64,000 nt of DNA. Origin: Panopea generosa (taxonomy: Eukaryota; Mollusca; Bivalvia; Adapedonta; Hiatellidae). A program made the translations under genes and the position numbers. Of the stretch, positions 1-10,906 are shown piece after piece. Location: contig CM055899.1 of NCBI GenBank assembly GCA_029582155.1, positions 54,703,853-54,767,852 on the forward strand. Direction: 5' to 3'. The notes under the pieces are model-generated. The model was given only the letters and a program-made list of their open reading frames with translations, was not told the DNA's origin and searched no databases. How positions within the stretch are numbered: position 1 is the first letter of the stretch; the number at the start of each line of letters is the position of its first letter.

Positions 1-1149
1 TTGGGGCGTTTGTAAATTACAGCATTTTAAAATATGTTACCTGAAAATTTTTTTTAAAAAAATCATACTTTTTACTTTAAAAAAAATGTCTTGAAATAAA
101 CAGTAAATGCAGGAAACTGTCTTATTTCAAATTTACAGGATGTATACAATAAAAGTAACTATTTTCAGATAGAAATTATCTATTTTTTTCATGACTAAGA
201 ATGCTGTAGTTTACGTTACTGCTAAATTTTTTATTAATTTTGTTTAACAACAAGCATTAAAAGGATATGTCATTTATTATGGACAAACTTTTAATAACAA
301 ATGAAGCGACATGCAATACTGATGAAAATGCCATCAACTCTATTCAAGTTTCACATGTATATAACATGTATATAACGTTACAACAACAGAAAACTATGTT
401 ACATGTCATTTTTATTAAACGAAAAAAAAACACACACTGAGTATTTGTGGTCAATTAACAATATTTACTTTACATTAAACATAGCTTATGACAACAAATC
501 AAACCACCTACATAATTAATGAAAACAATTTACATATTGGGACGTATGTGTATATATAATACGTTACCTTAAGCCCAAACTACGTTACACCCAATTTTAA
601 TGTAAACAAGACTAGATACATTGACTGAATATTTTGCTCATTTATAATGCCAGTTTTAACATGATAGACAATGAACAACACACCCTACCTACGCAAATGA
701 CATGATGAAATGATAATTCTACAGTAAAGAATGTTACATAAAATTCAGATAAAATGACTACATATATTGACTAGAAAATACACCGCTCATCAAGATATTA
801 CATACATCAAGATATTACATGCATTGGTTTAATACAAAATCATTCAAACACAGTTACATATAAAACAGACTTACTGCTGCATGCAGATAACTGTGATTTA
901 CGTTGCCTTGATTAAGGAATGAATTAAGGAGATACGCATCATAATTCAAATAAAATTTACCAATATTTGAAAATTAAGGAAGAAAGAAGTTGTTTAGTAA
1001 AAATAAACAACTTATTAAAACATGTTCATATTAACACTCTTTAAAGTTTGTGTACTTTACATGACATAATACATGCAACGTTGTACCAGATGTTAGAAAC
1101 AAAACACATCGACATTATACTCTAGTCAGTATCCAAGTCATCTTCAAAG
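1..1149. other. Non-coding AT-rich left flank of the FEN/XPG-like pseudogene
   Basis: No open frame of note. The stretch contains repeated TACGTTAC-type motifs (211-219, 373-381 as TAACGTTAC, 560-567, 581-588) and a degenerate one near 898. The mirror motif GTAACGTA recurs on the far side of the pseudogene (7339-7812), so this flank may belong to a larger element that starts before the window. No terminus is visible here. Confidence 0.5.
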
Positions 1150-2813
1150 ACATGTCAGTCATATTATCAAGTTCTAATTCGTCATTTTCTTCAGACTCAG
1201 ACTCATGGAGGGAGTAAACTCATGTCGATGCTGTTATACGAGTCTAGAATATTGCCTCGTCCCTGGTTCTTTTCGCAGAACGTGTAAAATTTTAATTTGT
1301 TTACATGTGTATACTTTGGTTTACCATACATACAGCAGACATACTTTTCAATGCCCTCAAGCAATTCATCAGTGCATTTGTGGTTTTCACCTAGTTTAGA
1401 CAGTGAAGAAATATATTCGGGGTACTTTTCTACGATTTTTAGGGGAGCTGTTTTCCCTCTTCTTACGAACGCACTCGTTGTGTCACACCCCATGAAACTG
1501 TGAATTGCTGGTAGTATTGAACAGATGTCTTCTCCTTTGTTTTCAGCAATCTCATTAACATTGAGAAGTCGTCGCTTGTTTCTTACACCCGAATCAAATA
1601 AAACAGTCCTGCTTATTTCTCTGGAGTACTTTGTAAGCAACACCAAGACATCTGTATCTGGAGATCTTACTATGACCTGGACTGTTGCAGGCTCTTTATC
1701 TCTTATGTGTAGACAGTGAAGTATGATTCGAGTGTCTGCCTCTTCTTAAGATGAGAACAAAGCTTCTTGGGGATGCACTTCAACCGTAGCACCGTCATGA
1801 CAAGAGAGACTGTAACACATTTCTTTAAGGACATAGTAGATATGTCGACCTTGAAGCTTTTTGGCATAATTTTCAGTTTTCTTTTGGTCGACGAGCAGAC
1901 GTAACAATTGGGTTTTGTTGTCATCGTTGGCCATAAAAGCCTTCCAGTCCTTAGGAGTTCTTGATTTTGTTCCAGATAACAAGAAAGTTTGGGTAGATCC
2001 CCTTCTCTTGCGCTCAAATGATTTGATTGATGTGGGGTAATAAGTATCGGTGACAATCAACCCGACCACGTTTTGGAAGCAGATTGAAGACAGTCTCAGC
2101 CAACTCTTCGAATGTATCAGGCACTGAAGGTAGGCTTTGCAGTGTCGCATTTCCATCAAACACATGTACAGCATCCGTGGGTGAGTTATTGTTGGTTCGA
2201 TGGCTGATTCGAGCAAATGCATCAATTTCTCCTTGTCAGTTTTCACAGGCATTCCTCAGCTGTCGCTTAGGACCAAGGAACTGGGCCAAGAGGAAAGGAT
2301 AGTGTTAACTGAAGATCGATGTCATGCTGCACAGACAGAAACACCAGTTGCCCGAAGATGTTTCGTTCTGCTTTAATCTGAGTGATTTTGTTCTGAGTGC
2401 TTCTGAGCGTTTTTGTGATCTCTGTTGTTGCGAAAGTTTTAAGTTTTTTACGTTTGATTGGGCTGTGAAAGTCAACAATTTTATTTTCGATTATATCATT
2501 AATAAATTCTTTCATTGCTACTTGGCCCGTACCTGAGGTATTCAACAGATCTGAAGCGACGTCTTGCTTAGCTGGTACACCTGATGATAGGCAATACAGC
2601 TCATCGGTATAGTGTTCAATGTTGAATGGGTTGCCTCAAGAACTTTGTTGACCTTGACATCTGCCTCGTTATTTCGTATTTTTGCAGGCTGGAGTTCTTT
2701 ATGGACCGATGCCTCTTCGGAAGCCATGTCTGTTACCTGCAGGATTGCCTCGACATATTTGGCTCTGCAATGACGAGTTTTACACCAGCGGAGTAATTGC
2801 GACTGAAACCAAT
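1150..2813 (-). pseudogene. FEN1/XPG-like nuclease family pseudogene, 3' (C-terminal) part
   Basis: Minus-strand remains of a multicopy invertebrate family that I recognise by its conserved blocks but that has no established name. Reading from 2813 downward, family-like protein can be followed only by changing frame near 2768, 2628, 2262, 2185, 2052 and 1746; a TGA lies near 2250. The longest clean piece, 1746-1203, contains EEADTRIIL (D codon 1734-1736), SPDTDVLVLL (D codons 1656-1658 and 1650-1652) and HSFMGCDTTSAF (D codon 1482-1484), followed by a GK-rich helix. An upstream piece has TDTYYPTSIKSFERKRRG (D near 2048). The order and spacing of these acidic residues resemble FEN1/XPG PIN-fold nucleases (EAEA, DMDxL, GSDY-hairpin). 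That assignment is my inference. After SLLPP at 1203 the frame stops; an acidic tail (ESESEENDELEL) follows in another frame, so the normal C-terminus is damaged. It was one gene with 6585-7165 before the 2814-6584 insertion. Confidence 0.75.
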
Positions 2814-3115
2814 ACAGACCCTAAACCGCTCAAGTACCCCAATTGCACGCAAACGGAGTGCACTCAGAGCGCGAGCGTAGCGCAGACGGAGCGCGAACGG
2901 AGCGCAGATTGAGCGCAGACGGAGCGGACATGGACCGTATGCAAACGCTGGATTTTGAATAATAAACGCACTCCGAACGCATGAAATAGATCGAGTGCAC
3001 TCAGACACGCTGAATGCACTCAGATACGCTGAGTGCACTCAGAAGCGCTGTATACGCTAGAAAAGAAAAGTAAGAAAACTGATAACAGAACTTTTCGTGC
3101 GCTACTGAGTGCACT
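2814..3115. repeat. Left TIR and subterminal repeat array
   Basis: The 34-bp terminal repeat is followed by units of the type CGGAGCGCGAAC/CGCAGACGGAG (2846-2935), then by three roughly 20-bp repeats containing TGCACTCAGAYACGCTGA (about 2990-3050). The 10-bp palindrome GAGTGCACTC occurs near 2858, 2992, 3028 and 3106. Such subterminal arrays are the usual place for transposase binding; that role is inferred. Confidence 0.7.
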
Positions 3116-3757
3116 CGTTCATTCGGATATACTCTTTTTTTTATTATTTGATCGTGAAGTCGATACTTAAAATCGAGATAAAAATAAATTTTCTTTCAAA
3201 TGAATATAAACCATGTAGTTAATATAAATGTTTTACTGTAAAACGCATGATAAAACTTATTTTGGTCAACAATTTATCAATTATAACATAAATATCAATT
3301 TTTAGCTGATCAATACAATAATGTTTAAAACACCTATTATACAATAGACGACACATCATTGGTTATCTAAGGTTTCAAGGCTAATTTGCCGTGTTATTTC
3401 GATATAAATTAGTTATAGAACATACAAAACATGTACTTTATTTCAATTTAAGCGTATACTGCTCCAAATACAAAAATATCAAAGCATGCGTGAATCAAAC
3501 AAAACATAGATATGCGTAAAATTATATGATTATGATTCTATTTGTTTGGGTATTTCGGCAAAATAAAAATTACCAATTTTCAATTTAATTTGGACTTTAG
3601 TTTTACATTTTCCCCAAACATAGTTACACTGAGTTTGTGCTTAGTTGTAAACAAATCTACGTAAATTGTTATATTGCAATTAAAGTGGAAACGTTATACT
3701 CGTGCACATCTCATTAAAATAATAATAATAAATTAATTGTATTCTAAAATATAAAAT

Positions 3758-3960
3758 GGGTCAGTAGTACAGCGGATAGGGTGCTGGCTTCAGACGGCAG
3801 AGGTCGCGAGTTTGACCCAGGCTTTACCCGACCTCTCGAAACACAATTCAGTACCAGATCTAATAAGGGAATGCACTGGAGAAAGATATGCATAAGCTCC
3901 GAGCTTACTTGACAATCAAGCTAAATTAAATTAATGTAAAATAAATGTATGTATGCCAAA
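3758..3960 (+). repeat. tRNA-derived SINE-like copy (family C)
   Basis: It begins GGGTCAGTAGTACAGCGG and has a B-box-like GAGTTTGACCC at 3808-3818, as in pol III tRNA promoters. Its tail (ATAAGCTCCGAGCTTACTT, then AATCAAGC and an A/T-rich end) matches the tail of a second copy at 41247-41425. It is too diverged in the acceptor arms to be a tRNA. It sits inside the 3.77-kb transposon, so it was carried by or inserted into that element. Confidence 0.65.
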
Positions 3961-4251
3961 TTAACAAGACAGACCGAAATAACACATTAGACATAGGAAA
4001 TAAAACCTAGCAAACGTAAATTTCTACGTGACCTTTTTGAGGTTCTGATTTTATATTGACTAAAGAACAGCTTTTGGTCATGAGGAAGGTTTAAATAAAC
4101 AAAAACGAACATGTATTCACTGCCTATAAAATAGTAAATATATTGTTTTCCCGCTTTCCTACAAAATCGATACGCCTGATCACGTTCACGTAAGCACGTA
4201 ACAATTAAGCCACTATAAATGTTGTGAAAGGGGCAACAAGTAAGAAATGAC

Positions 4252-4254
4252 AAC

Positions 4255-4293
<39 letters not shown>

Positions 4294-4440
4294 GAAGCAA
4301 AAATACTCAGATAATAATAATATGATAATATAATAATAAAGTAATATAGCAATAATAACAATAATATTAGTAATAATAGTAATAAATAATAATAAAATAT
4401 ACAATAGATATTAATAATGATGATGATAATAATAAAATTA
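4252..4440. repeat. (AAT)n microsatellite, perfect then degenerate
   Basis: An uninterrupted AAT tract spans about 4255-4291, followed by imperfect AAT/ATA/GAT repeats to about 4440. Apparent Ile/Leu/Tyr-rich frames on the minus strand here are translations of the repeat. Confidence 0.9.
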
Positions 4441-4484
4441 TAAAAAATCTGCATATTTAAGTATTGATTTTGACTATATATTTC

Positions 4485-4640
4485 TTATCCAATCACATGC
4501 TGCGGGTTAAATAAAGATTCATTCATCTTGCACAAATTATAATCAAAATGAAAATTACACACCGGCAGGGTTCGATGTGATCAATGGACCGATAAATCAC
4601 CAATTAACTATTTATTGACACACATGTGGTTCTCATCATG
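4485..4640. repeat. Diverged direct repeat, copy 1 (pair with 5215-5370)
   Basis: TCAATCACAT..., ATTCATC(C)ATCT, AATTATAATCAAAATGAAA and GTCAATGGACCGATAA blocks recur in the same order and orientation about 730 bp downstream, with many substitutions. Both copies lie inside the 3.77-kb transposon. Identity unknown; possibly an old internal duplication. Confidence 0.6.
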
Positions 4641-5214
4641 CGTATCTGTTTTAATGATTGCCATGCAACTCTGCCTTCATTATAGTAATTTAATTGTTAT
4701 ATTAATTGTGAACGACTGACCAGATGCACATACGCACGTATCCAATATAAAAGCTGTAAACAAATCACTAAGTCAATATGTATATTATTATAATAGCTCC
4801 AATGATAATAATATTTCAAAAAAAATAAAACAAATAATGAAAGTAAAAAATAATACAAATAAAATACTACATTTTTACAAGGAATTATTTAAACACATGT
4901 CTTTAATTTTTATTAGTTTTAAAATTGTAGGATTGTTTTATTTTGTAAATTAACAATTCTGATCTGTTTTTATACGAAATCGCTATGGCAGCTGTGGTAA
5001 AATGACAGCCCTGAATACACATACCTTTATACGTGTATGTCACACTTTCTACCATTCACTCAGAGCTGGCGTGGGGTTTTCGGTTCGTTAATTTAATGAT
5101 ATTAATATCATAATATTTACATACTAAAGCGTTCTGAAACTTCGAATAACCAATATCTTAAATATTTTTTTTATTTGTTGTTAATTGGCTGGCAGTTTTT
5201 CTTTCTTACTTTTT

Positions 5215-5370
5215 TTCTTTTCAATCACATAATGTTGGCTCAATTAAAATTCATCCATCTGGCACGAATTACAATCAAAATGAAATCATACATATCTTCC
5301 GTGGTCAATAGACCGATAAGTCACCGCTTTAGCATATAACCTAATTGACACGGCTCTCACTGGCATGTGA
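5215..5370. repeat. Diverged direct repeat, copy 2
   Basis: Counterpart of 4485-4640: shared blocks include ATCACATAATG, AATTACAATCAAAATGAAA and GGTCAATAGACCGATAAGTCACC. Confidence 0.6.
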
Positions 5371-5517
5371 CATAACGTAATTAACACCACGGTTGTGTTG
5401 CTGCGTGTCATATAATTAGTGGTATAGCACAGTGGGTGTAGTTTCAAACAAGTTAAATATAGTTTGTCATTTTAAATAATATATTAACATAAAGCATACT
5501 ATCAGTAAAAGAATAAT

Positions 5518-5823
5518 TTGAGAAACCCACTGAAAAAAGTTTATTGCAAGTATATTTATATACATAATGATAACGAAAATGATTATAAAAAACTTAAAAT
5601 ATCAGAATATCTTTTTTTAAGTTTAGTGAAGCCACATTTGGACCCAAATCGAGAAAAAACACTACAAGATTATTATTTTTCAAAAATCATTGATTATAAT
5701 GTCGAATTGCATCGCACAGATTATAATAAATTTTTCGTCACCCATGCAGTACATATTATTGATTATAAAGCTTATTTTAGTTTGAACATTAACAAAACCA
5801 GTGATATATCCACATGTTGTTAA
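5518..5823 (+). CDS. Unrecognised 101-codon open frame inside the transposon
   Basis: A frame of 101 codons with a non-ATG (TTG) start, rich in Tyr, Lys, Asn and Ile, as expected from AT-rich DNA. No domain, motif, signal peptide or membrane segment is recognisable, and no DDE/D transposase blocks are seen. It lies between the second direct repeat and the right subterminal array of the 3.77-kb element. It could be a chance frame or the decayed end of a transposon gene; chance is more likely. Confidence 0.15.
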   Translation: MRNPLKKVYCKYIYIHNDNENDYKKLKISEYLFLSLVKPHLDPNREKTLQDYYFSKIIDYNVELHRTDYNKFFVTHAVHIIDYKAYFSLNINKTSDISTCC

Positions 5824-6309
5824 GTCACTGCTTACACTGAGCAGATTTATGGATTATCATAAGGCCAATGAGGTATCAACAGTATGGAATTATTAATTAA
5901 ATTTAATTATAAATAACAATTTATTTAGTTTATGTTGATGTATATGTAAATTTTGTGGACAAACTTTATTGATTTCCTGTAACAAACAGCTTACGGTATA
6001 TCAAAGAAGATACTGACGCAAACAAACGTCGGTGTCTGGATAACAGAAGCCGGTATAACGTGCGATATTCTTTGATCACCAAGACCACTGATCACATATC
6101 AAAACATAGACACTTCCGTTTAACATGCCTACTATCGATACTTGTTCAACCTATCGCCCAGCGGGTGACATAATCTGTAGACAAACAATCGGATTATGAA
6201 TTAATTTACCTTGACTAAAATCCCATGGATACATTTAATTGCTCCATTGGAACAGTTTAAATTAAAAAGTCAATATAGAATTAGTTTAAAGAGTTGAGAT
6301 GTTGCGATT

Positions 6310-6584
6310 GGCTATGGCCGGAAACCGAACTGAGCGAACTGAACGTTGAGTGAACGCTGAACGAAGCGAACGCTAAGAGGAGTATTAAATACAGCACTTA
6401 GCTAAACAGCACTCGTGAGCGAACACTTGCGTTTGTGAGTGCATTAAATTAACCGCGTTTAATCGAGTGCACGCAAACGGAGCGAGAACGGAGCGCGAAC
6501 TAAGCGCGAACGGAGCGCGAACGGAGTGCAAACTGAGCGCAAACGGAGTGCAATTATGGGGTACTTGAGCGGTTTAGGGTCTGT
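6310..6584. repeat. Right TIR and subterminal repeat array
   Basis: Units such as GAGCGAACTGAACG (6325-6375) and repeated CGGAGCGCGAACGGAG (6475-6550) lead into the inverted terminal repeat ending at 6584. This mirrors 2814-2935. The terminal sequence GGTTTAGGGTCTGT is the reverse complement of the left end. Confidence 0.75.
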
Positions 6585-7165
6585 AATACCTCCTTGGCAT
6601 TTCGCATGTTTGTTGATTGTCTGTTCGATGGTTATATCAACAGGGTTTCTGGAGTTAGGCACAGAGGACCTCGAAACACTAAATCCGTTGCGTTTTAGCA
6701 GCTCCATGGCCCTTGGATGTGTAGTATCCAGATTCATTAGAGTCATCAGATGCACTGGAACATATCTGGCATAGTTGTGGTGGTCATACGCAAAGAACAG
6801 AGGACACAGTCTGTAGAGTGCGGCTATATGTACCTCTAAGTTGTTTTCCTTAGTGGCCTTGATAAGTGTCAGTATCATATTGATGATGTCAATGTTACGT
6901 AACCAAAACTGAGCAGTTTTGCTACTATCACCATTTCTGATGGATTCTTTGAATTCAATGTAGCGCTCAAAGTAGTCATTACATTGCTGCGATGCCAATA
7001 CTTGTGCTTATTTGTCCTCAGTAAGATCTTGAGCAAGGTCATATAGCATGGTAAGTGAATCTTCAGAAATATTTTCAGTGCAAGGGTTAATATTTTCAAA
7101 ACGTTTCATTATCAAGCGTTCAAGACACTCGGTAACCAGTTTATGAACTCTCAGAGCACATTTAT
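6585..7165 (-). pseudogene. FEN1/XPG-like nuclease family pseudogene, 5' (N-terminal) part
   Basis: This is the N-terminal half of the gene whose C-terminal half lies at 1150-2813. Minus-strand translation from about 7165 reads CALRVHKLVTECLERL, then LYDLAQDLTEDK and an in-frame stop (TAA, 7008-7010), then AQVLASQQCNDYFERYIEF. It continues as a clean frame through FWLRNIDIINMILTL, HIAALYRLCPLFFAYDHHNY, TTHPRAMELLKRNGFSVSR and TIEQTINKHAKCQGGI, where the transposon interrupts it. These blocks match the N-terminal region I know from multicopy uncharacterised invertebrate proteins (helical, with a WxxxI...L....A..H.Y pattern). The function of this half is unknown. The true start and any 5' intron are not identifiable; upstream of about 7165 the frame is closed. 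Downstream residues after 6585 in the same frame are transposon sequence. Confidence 0.7.
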
Positions 7166-7971
7166 TTATCAATGTTTGTTAAATCTCTTTGCACAATTTA
7201 TTGATTTTGGGTATAAACTGCTTGTGTTTTGATCAGAGACGTATTTGTATATACGTTATGTAAACGTCTTTCACTTTGTTTTGACATTTTGTTGACTCAT
7301 TTAATGTTAAACTATGCATTTTTATAATTTCAATTTAGGTAACGTAAATTTGTATTACATATTATATCAGACTATTCATGCAGTAAAACTGCAATATTTT
7401 GTTCATTAAATATTTAAAACAGTAATACATATACATCAACATGAAATGTAATAATGCAAGATATCACTTAATGTAACGTAAATTACACAGACGTAAGCAT
7501 CACAATTACGGAAAAGTTACATTTCTACTTTATTTGGCATCTAGTAAATAACACAATCTAGTATATATTTAGGGATTATATTACATCAATCGAATTTACG
7601 CTTGTGTGTAATATTTTGATTTAAAAAAGAGTTATTTATGTAACGTAGTTCCAGTAACGTAATATACATCGCCTCTTTGGATGTCACAATATCAGAAACT
7701 AATACAAAAACATAACTGCTCTGAGTAAGTGAGTGTTTAGGATGAATACATACACTCTAATTGCATTTGTATTTATACCAAACATTTGATATGAAAGAAT
7801 AAGGGTAACGTATTTTAAATGTACGTTACGCACTAAAGCCCCAACGCTCAGTACGTAAACATGTCTCAATTTCTGGCATTGTTCCTGTAGTTTAATAAAA
7901 CCATACCCAAATAAATTGCCCTTGGGGGGAGCAGGGTCTATTGGCCCATCAAAGTCTAATAATAAACAGTT
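7166..7971. other. Non-coding right flank of the pseudogene with GTAACGTA motifs
   Basis: GTAACGTA occurs at 7339-7346, 7473-7480, 7640-7647, 7654-7661 and 7805-7812, mostly as the reverse complement of the left-flank motif. TACGTTACG is at 7822. No gene is recognised. The segmental duplication starts immediately after. Confidence 0.5.
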
Positions 7972-8096
7972 CATTTAACTGTTGTTTTATCGAGTTTTAT
8001 CCAGAAGCGCAAATGGAGCTTGAATGGACAATCAGCATGAGAACAGAAAGAACATTTCTTTTGAACTATTGACTCGGTAATTGGGTTGTATAAATT

Positions 8097-8228
8097 TGGT
8101 TCAATCCTCCACCACTGCTATGTGTGGTGTCCTTGAGCTAGACACTTTTTTCCACATGTGCTTAATACTAGTTATTCCCGGCGTGACTTCGAGCGTGATT
8201 TGCATATTAAGTAATTTACTTCGTAATA
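8097..8228 (+). repeat. SINE-like family A, 5'-truncated copy
   Basis: Starts inside the B box (GGTTCAATCCTCC) and continues with the family body ACTATGTGTGGTGTCCTTGA, then AGCTAGACACTTTTT and GTGCTTAATACTAGTT. The counterpart at 52023-52190 has the whole tRNA-like head, so this copy lost its 5' part together with the adjoining 853 bp. Confidence 0.7.
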
Positions 8229-8229
8229 A

Positions 8230-8571
8230 AAATAGGAAATAGAAGGCTAAACTAATAAAGTTCCTTGGAATATTATTTACATTTCATTCAAACTTAACTC
8301 TGCCACATACTGACAGGCAACCCGGTGCAATTCTCTCTATCAAATTTGATTTACTATGCCTCCAGAGTTTCTCCCGCCTTATCAACACTGAATGTCTTCA
8401 GAGAGATAATCATTGATGCATCCTTTAACATTCTATGGGTACGAATGCTGCTTTGACATTCCATAGATGTTGTTTCCGTCTCATTAATACGAAATGATTA
8501 GACTGCAAATAGGTAGAATTTGCCAGTTAATATAAATGTTTGTAGTTTATTACCCCACAAACAGACACACA

Positions 8572-8607
<36 letters not shown>

Positions 8608-10902
8608 AACCCACACCCACATACATGTTCAAACCCACACACACAACATAAACATCCCCCAACAACCCCCCCCCCCCCCCCAATCACTTCATTGCTGAAA
8701 ACCATTGGTGTTTATGACATTGTTTCGCTATGTCATTTACTGTTTATACCATAATGGATTTTAGTTTAGGTCATTCAACTCATTTACACAAAACAAAAAA
8801 GTGTATGTTCGCGTCCTTAATATAACCAAACACTTGCCAACAGCAGCAAACTATACGGCATTAAATATTTATTAAGTGTTGGGAGTATATTTAGGAAGCA
8901 AAACAAAATATTGCATGTGCATTAGATTGTATGTATGCCATTCACAGTTTTCTATTAGTCCAGTGTACATTGTGGTAATTGAAGTAAACTATGTTTTTAA
9001 TCACAATATTATATCTGTATAACAGCACTTTTCATTCACAGTTTTTTTATCAGTCAATTGTACATTGTGGTAATTGAAGTAAATTATGTTTGCAAGACGC
9101 CGTGTCCAATATGGTTTTCACCATATGTATGAATACAATTTATTCCCATCATTGTACAAAACACTGTAAAGTGATACTTTTTATTCTATACCTCAATCTC
9201 AATAAATTTATCATTAAAGTAAAGAAAAAACAAGATCCTTTTTAATAAATTTAAGGTGTGTTCAAAGCAGCAGACACATGACGGAAGATATTCGGATTTT
9301 CTCAACTTCATCGTCATGCGGAACATTTTGTTGGTTGATTGTTTTTATCGTTGAAATTTCTATTAAATTTATTTCCTTTTTGTTAGTCTCATTTTGAATT
9401 TTGAACTGTATAATAAAAAATGTATTCAATAAACTTCTAACTGATTGTACGATCACGTGGTAACATCTTGAGTAGGTGATTTGCTATACACTTACATAGA
9501 ATATATGTTATTTCTTAACCAGACATCTATCTTGTTGCTATTATCTATTGATTTTATCCTAAATGTAATATTATAATTAATGATATCATATTGTGCATTT
9601 AAAGAAATACTGTATCGTTGAAATCTCGGGAAGGGGTGCAATTGTTGGTACCTATGGGAACAACCTACATGTTATCTATACACGTTATCACTGTATGAAA
9701 TAAATATAGTATTCAAAACAGCTCAGCCTGACATTATTTCTTGACAACTCGGATCTATAGCGACAATGGCCTATAACGAACAGCTGCACTATGCCGTAGT
9801 TATGTGAGTTTCATCAGACAATGTTATACTAATAAATATAAATATATATTAAATGATAATTGATATTTCATTTAAAACTAGATTTAATGAACATTTTTAA
9901 ACATTTGTTTTTAAATAATTATTTTGAAATATCATAGAACATTATTCATCTATTTATTATTTCTGAAAGAAATTTCGTCGGAAAGGACACATAACGCAAT
10001 ATAACAATAAAAGAGCAGGTGTTTTTATATTATAGACTGTGCGTGAGAGATTTATCCTAAAGATAGTGCACAATTTATGTGCTTGTGCTTTATTTCATCT
10101 TATATCTTATTTTCTTTAACGATGCATCCGTTTCCTTCAACTGAGCTAGTACTTAAATATATTATACCTTTCTCTTCAACTTTTAAAAACGGTTTTATGA
10201 CCACATGATGATGTAATGTAATGTTGGTGGCCTTTTACTCTGTCGTTGGCGCAATTTGAGGTATTTTCCTTATTATAAACAATTTGAATACTGATTGTTG
10301 TATATATGTTTATAACAGCAATATTATGTGTTAACTATCTTTATTTTAGTTTAGTATTGTTCTGACCAGTGTCCTTAATCAGTGTTCTACTCTTTATATT
10401 TCAATTACAGGACTGCATTTCACAAAATAACTAAGTCAATTTGACAACTTCTATACTCATTTTATAATTGTCATATATGGTTGCATCTAAAACAATGCAT
10501 CATTTTCTGCCTGACTTGAGCCAATATTTATATCATATGTTCAGGAATATTTTTTAAAATGCACCCCAGGTTGTTGTATGTGTTATTTCATGGTAAATTC
10601 ACATCGCACTGTTATTAAATGACAATATTTGTGTCGATGATTAAATCATGTTAAAACTAACAATTACTAATATTGAAAATAAATTGCTAGACACTGGGTT
10701 CAATTAATGGTTTGTAGCGCGTTGCACAGTCGTAGATCACCAGATTTCCGATTCGTGGTTTTCATTCTCCGCAACGCTATTTATGTAAAAATAAAATGTA
10801 GATTGAACACATTGAATAAAAAGAATGAACATAGAAAATGTATAATTATGAACTTTTATATTAACGCCATTTGTGAGCTACAGTGGTTTTATATATTCTT
10901 GC
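8230..10902. other. Copy 1 of duplicated non-coding DNA; CA and poly-C simple repeats
   Basis: A CA dinucleotide tract spans about 8569-8602 and a poly-C run about 8667-8682. A 70-80 bp repeat containing CATTCACAGTTTTCTATCAGTCC and TGTGGTAATTGAAGTAAA occurs twice near 8940-9090 (three times in copy 2). No gene recognised. Confidence 0.6.
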
Positions 10903-10906
10903 CATG

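Larger units (their letters stand above)
2814..6584. mobile_element. 3.77-kb non-autonomous DNA transposon with TIRs, AAT target duplication
   Basis: The ends are inverted copies: ACAGACCCTAAACCGCTCAA at 2814-2833, continuing into GTACCCCAATTGCA, matches the reverse complement of 6584 downward, with only a 2-bp indel over about 34 bp. AAT flanks both sides (2811-2813 and 6585-6587). Removing the element and one AAT joins the two halves of the pseudogene in frame at QGGI/GFSRN, which confirms the insertion. Inside each end lie GC-richer subterminal arrays of GGAGCGC(A/G)AAC-like units and GAGTGCACTC palindromes. No transposase is recognisable inside. The interior holds a SINE-like copy, an AAT microsatellite, a diverged direct repeat and one unidentified frame. 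The superfamily is unassigned; a 3-bp duplication is known for PIF/Harbinger, Zator and some Academ elements. Confidence 0.85.

Noticed and set aside
2733..3038. 101-codon minus frame with LRLRxxxAPFALRLR repeats, and the C-terminal tail of 6459-6998
   Set aside because: The repeats are the subterminal arrays of the inserted DNA element, not protein repeats.
3987..4454. 155-codon minus frame rich in Ile/Leu/Tyr resembling a membrane protein
   Set aside because: It is the AAT microsatellite read in one frame; the hydrophobicity is a repeat artefact.
8498..8754. Frames with Cys-Val or Thr-His repeats (also 52461-52710)
   Set aside because: They read through the CA microsatellite.
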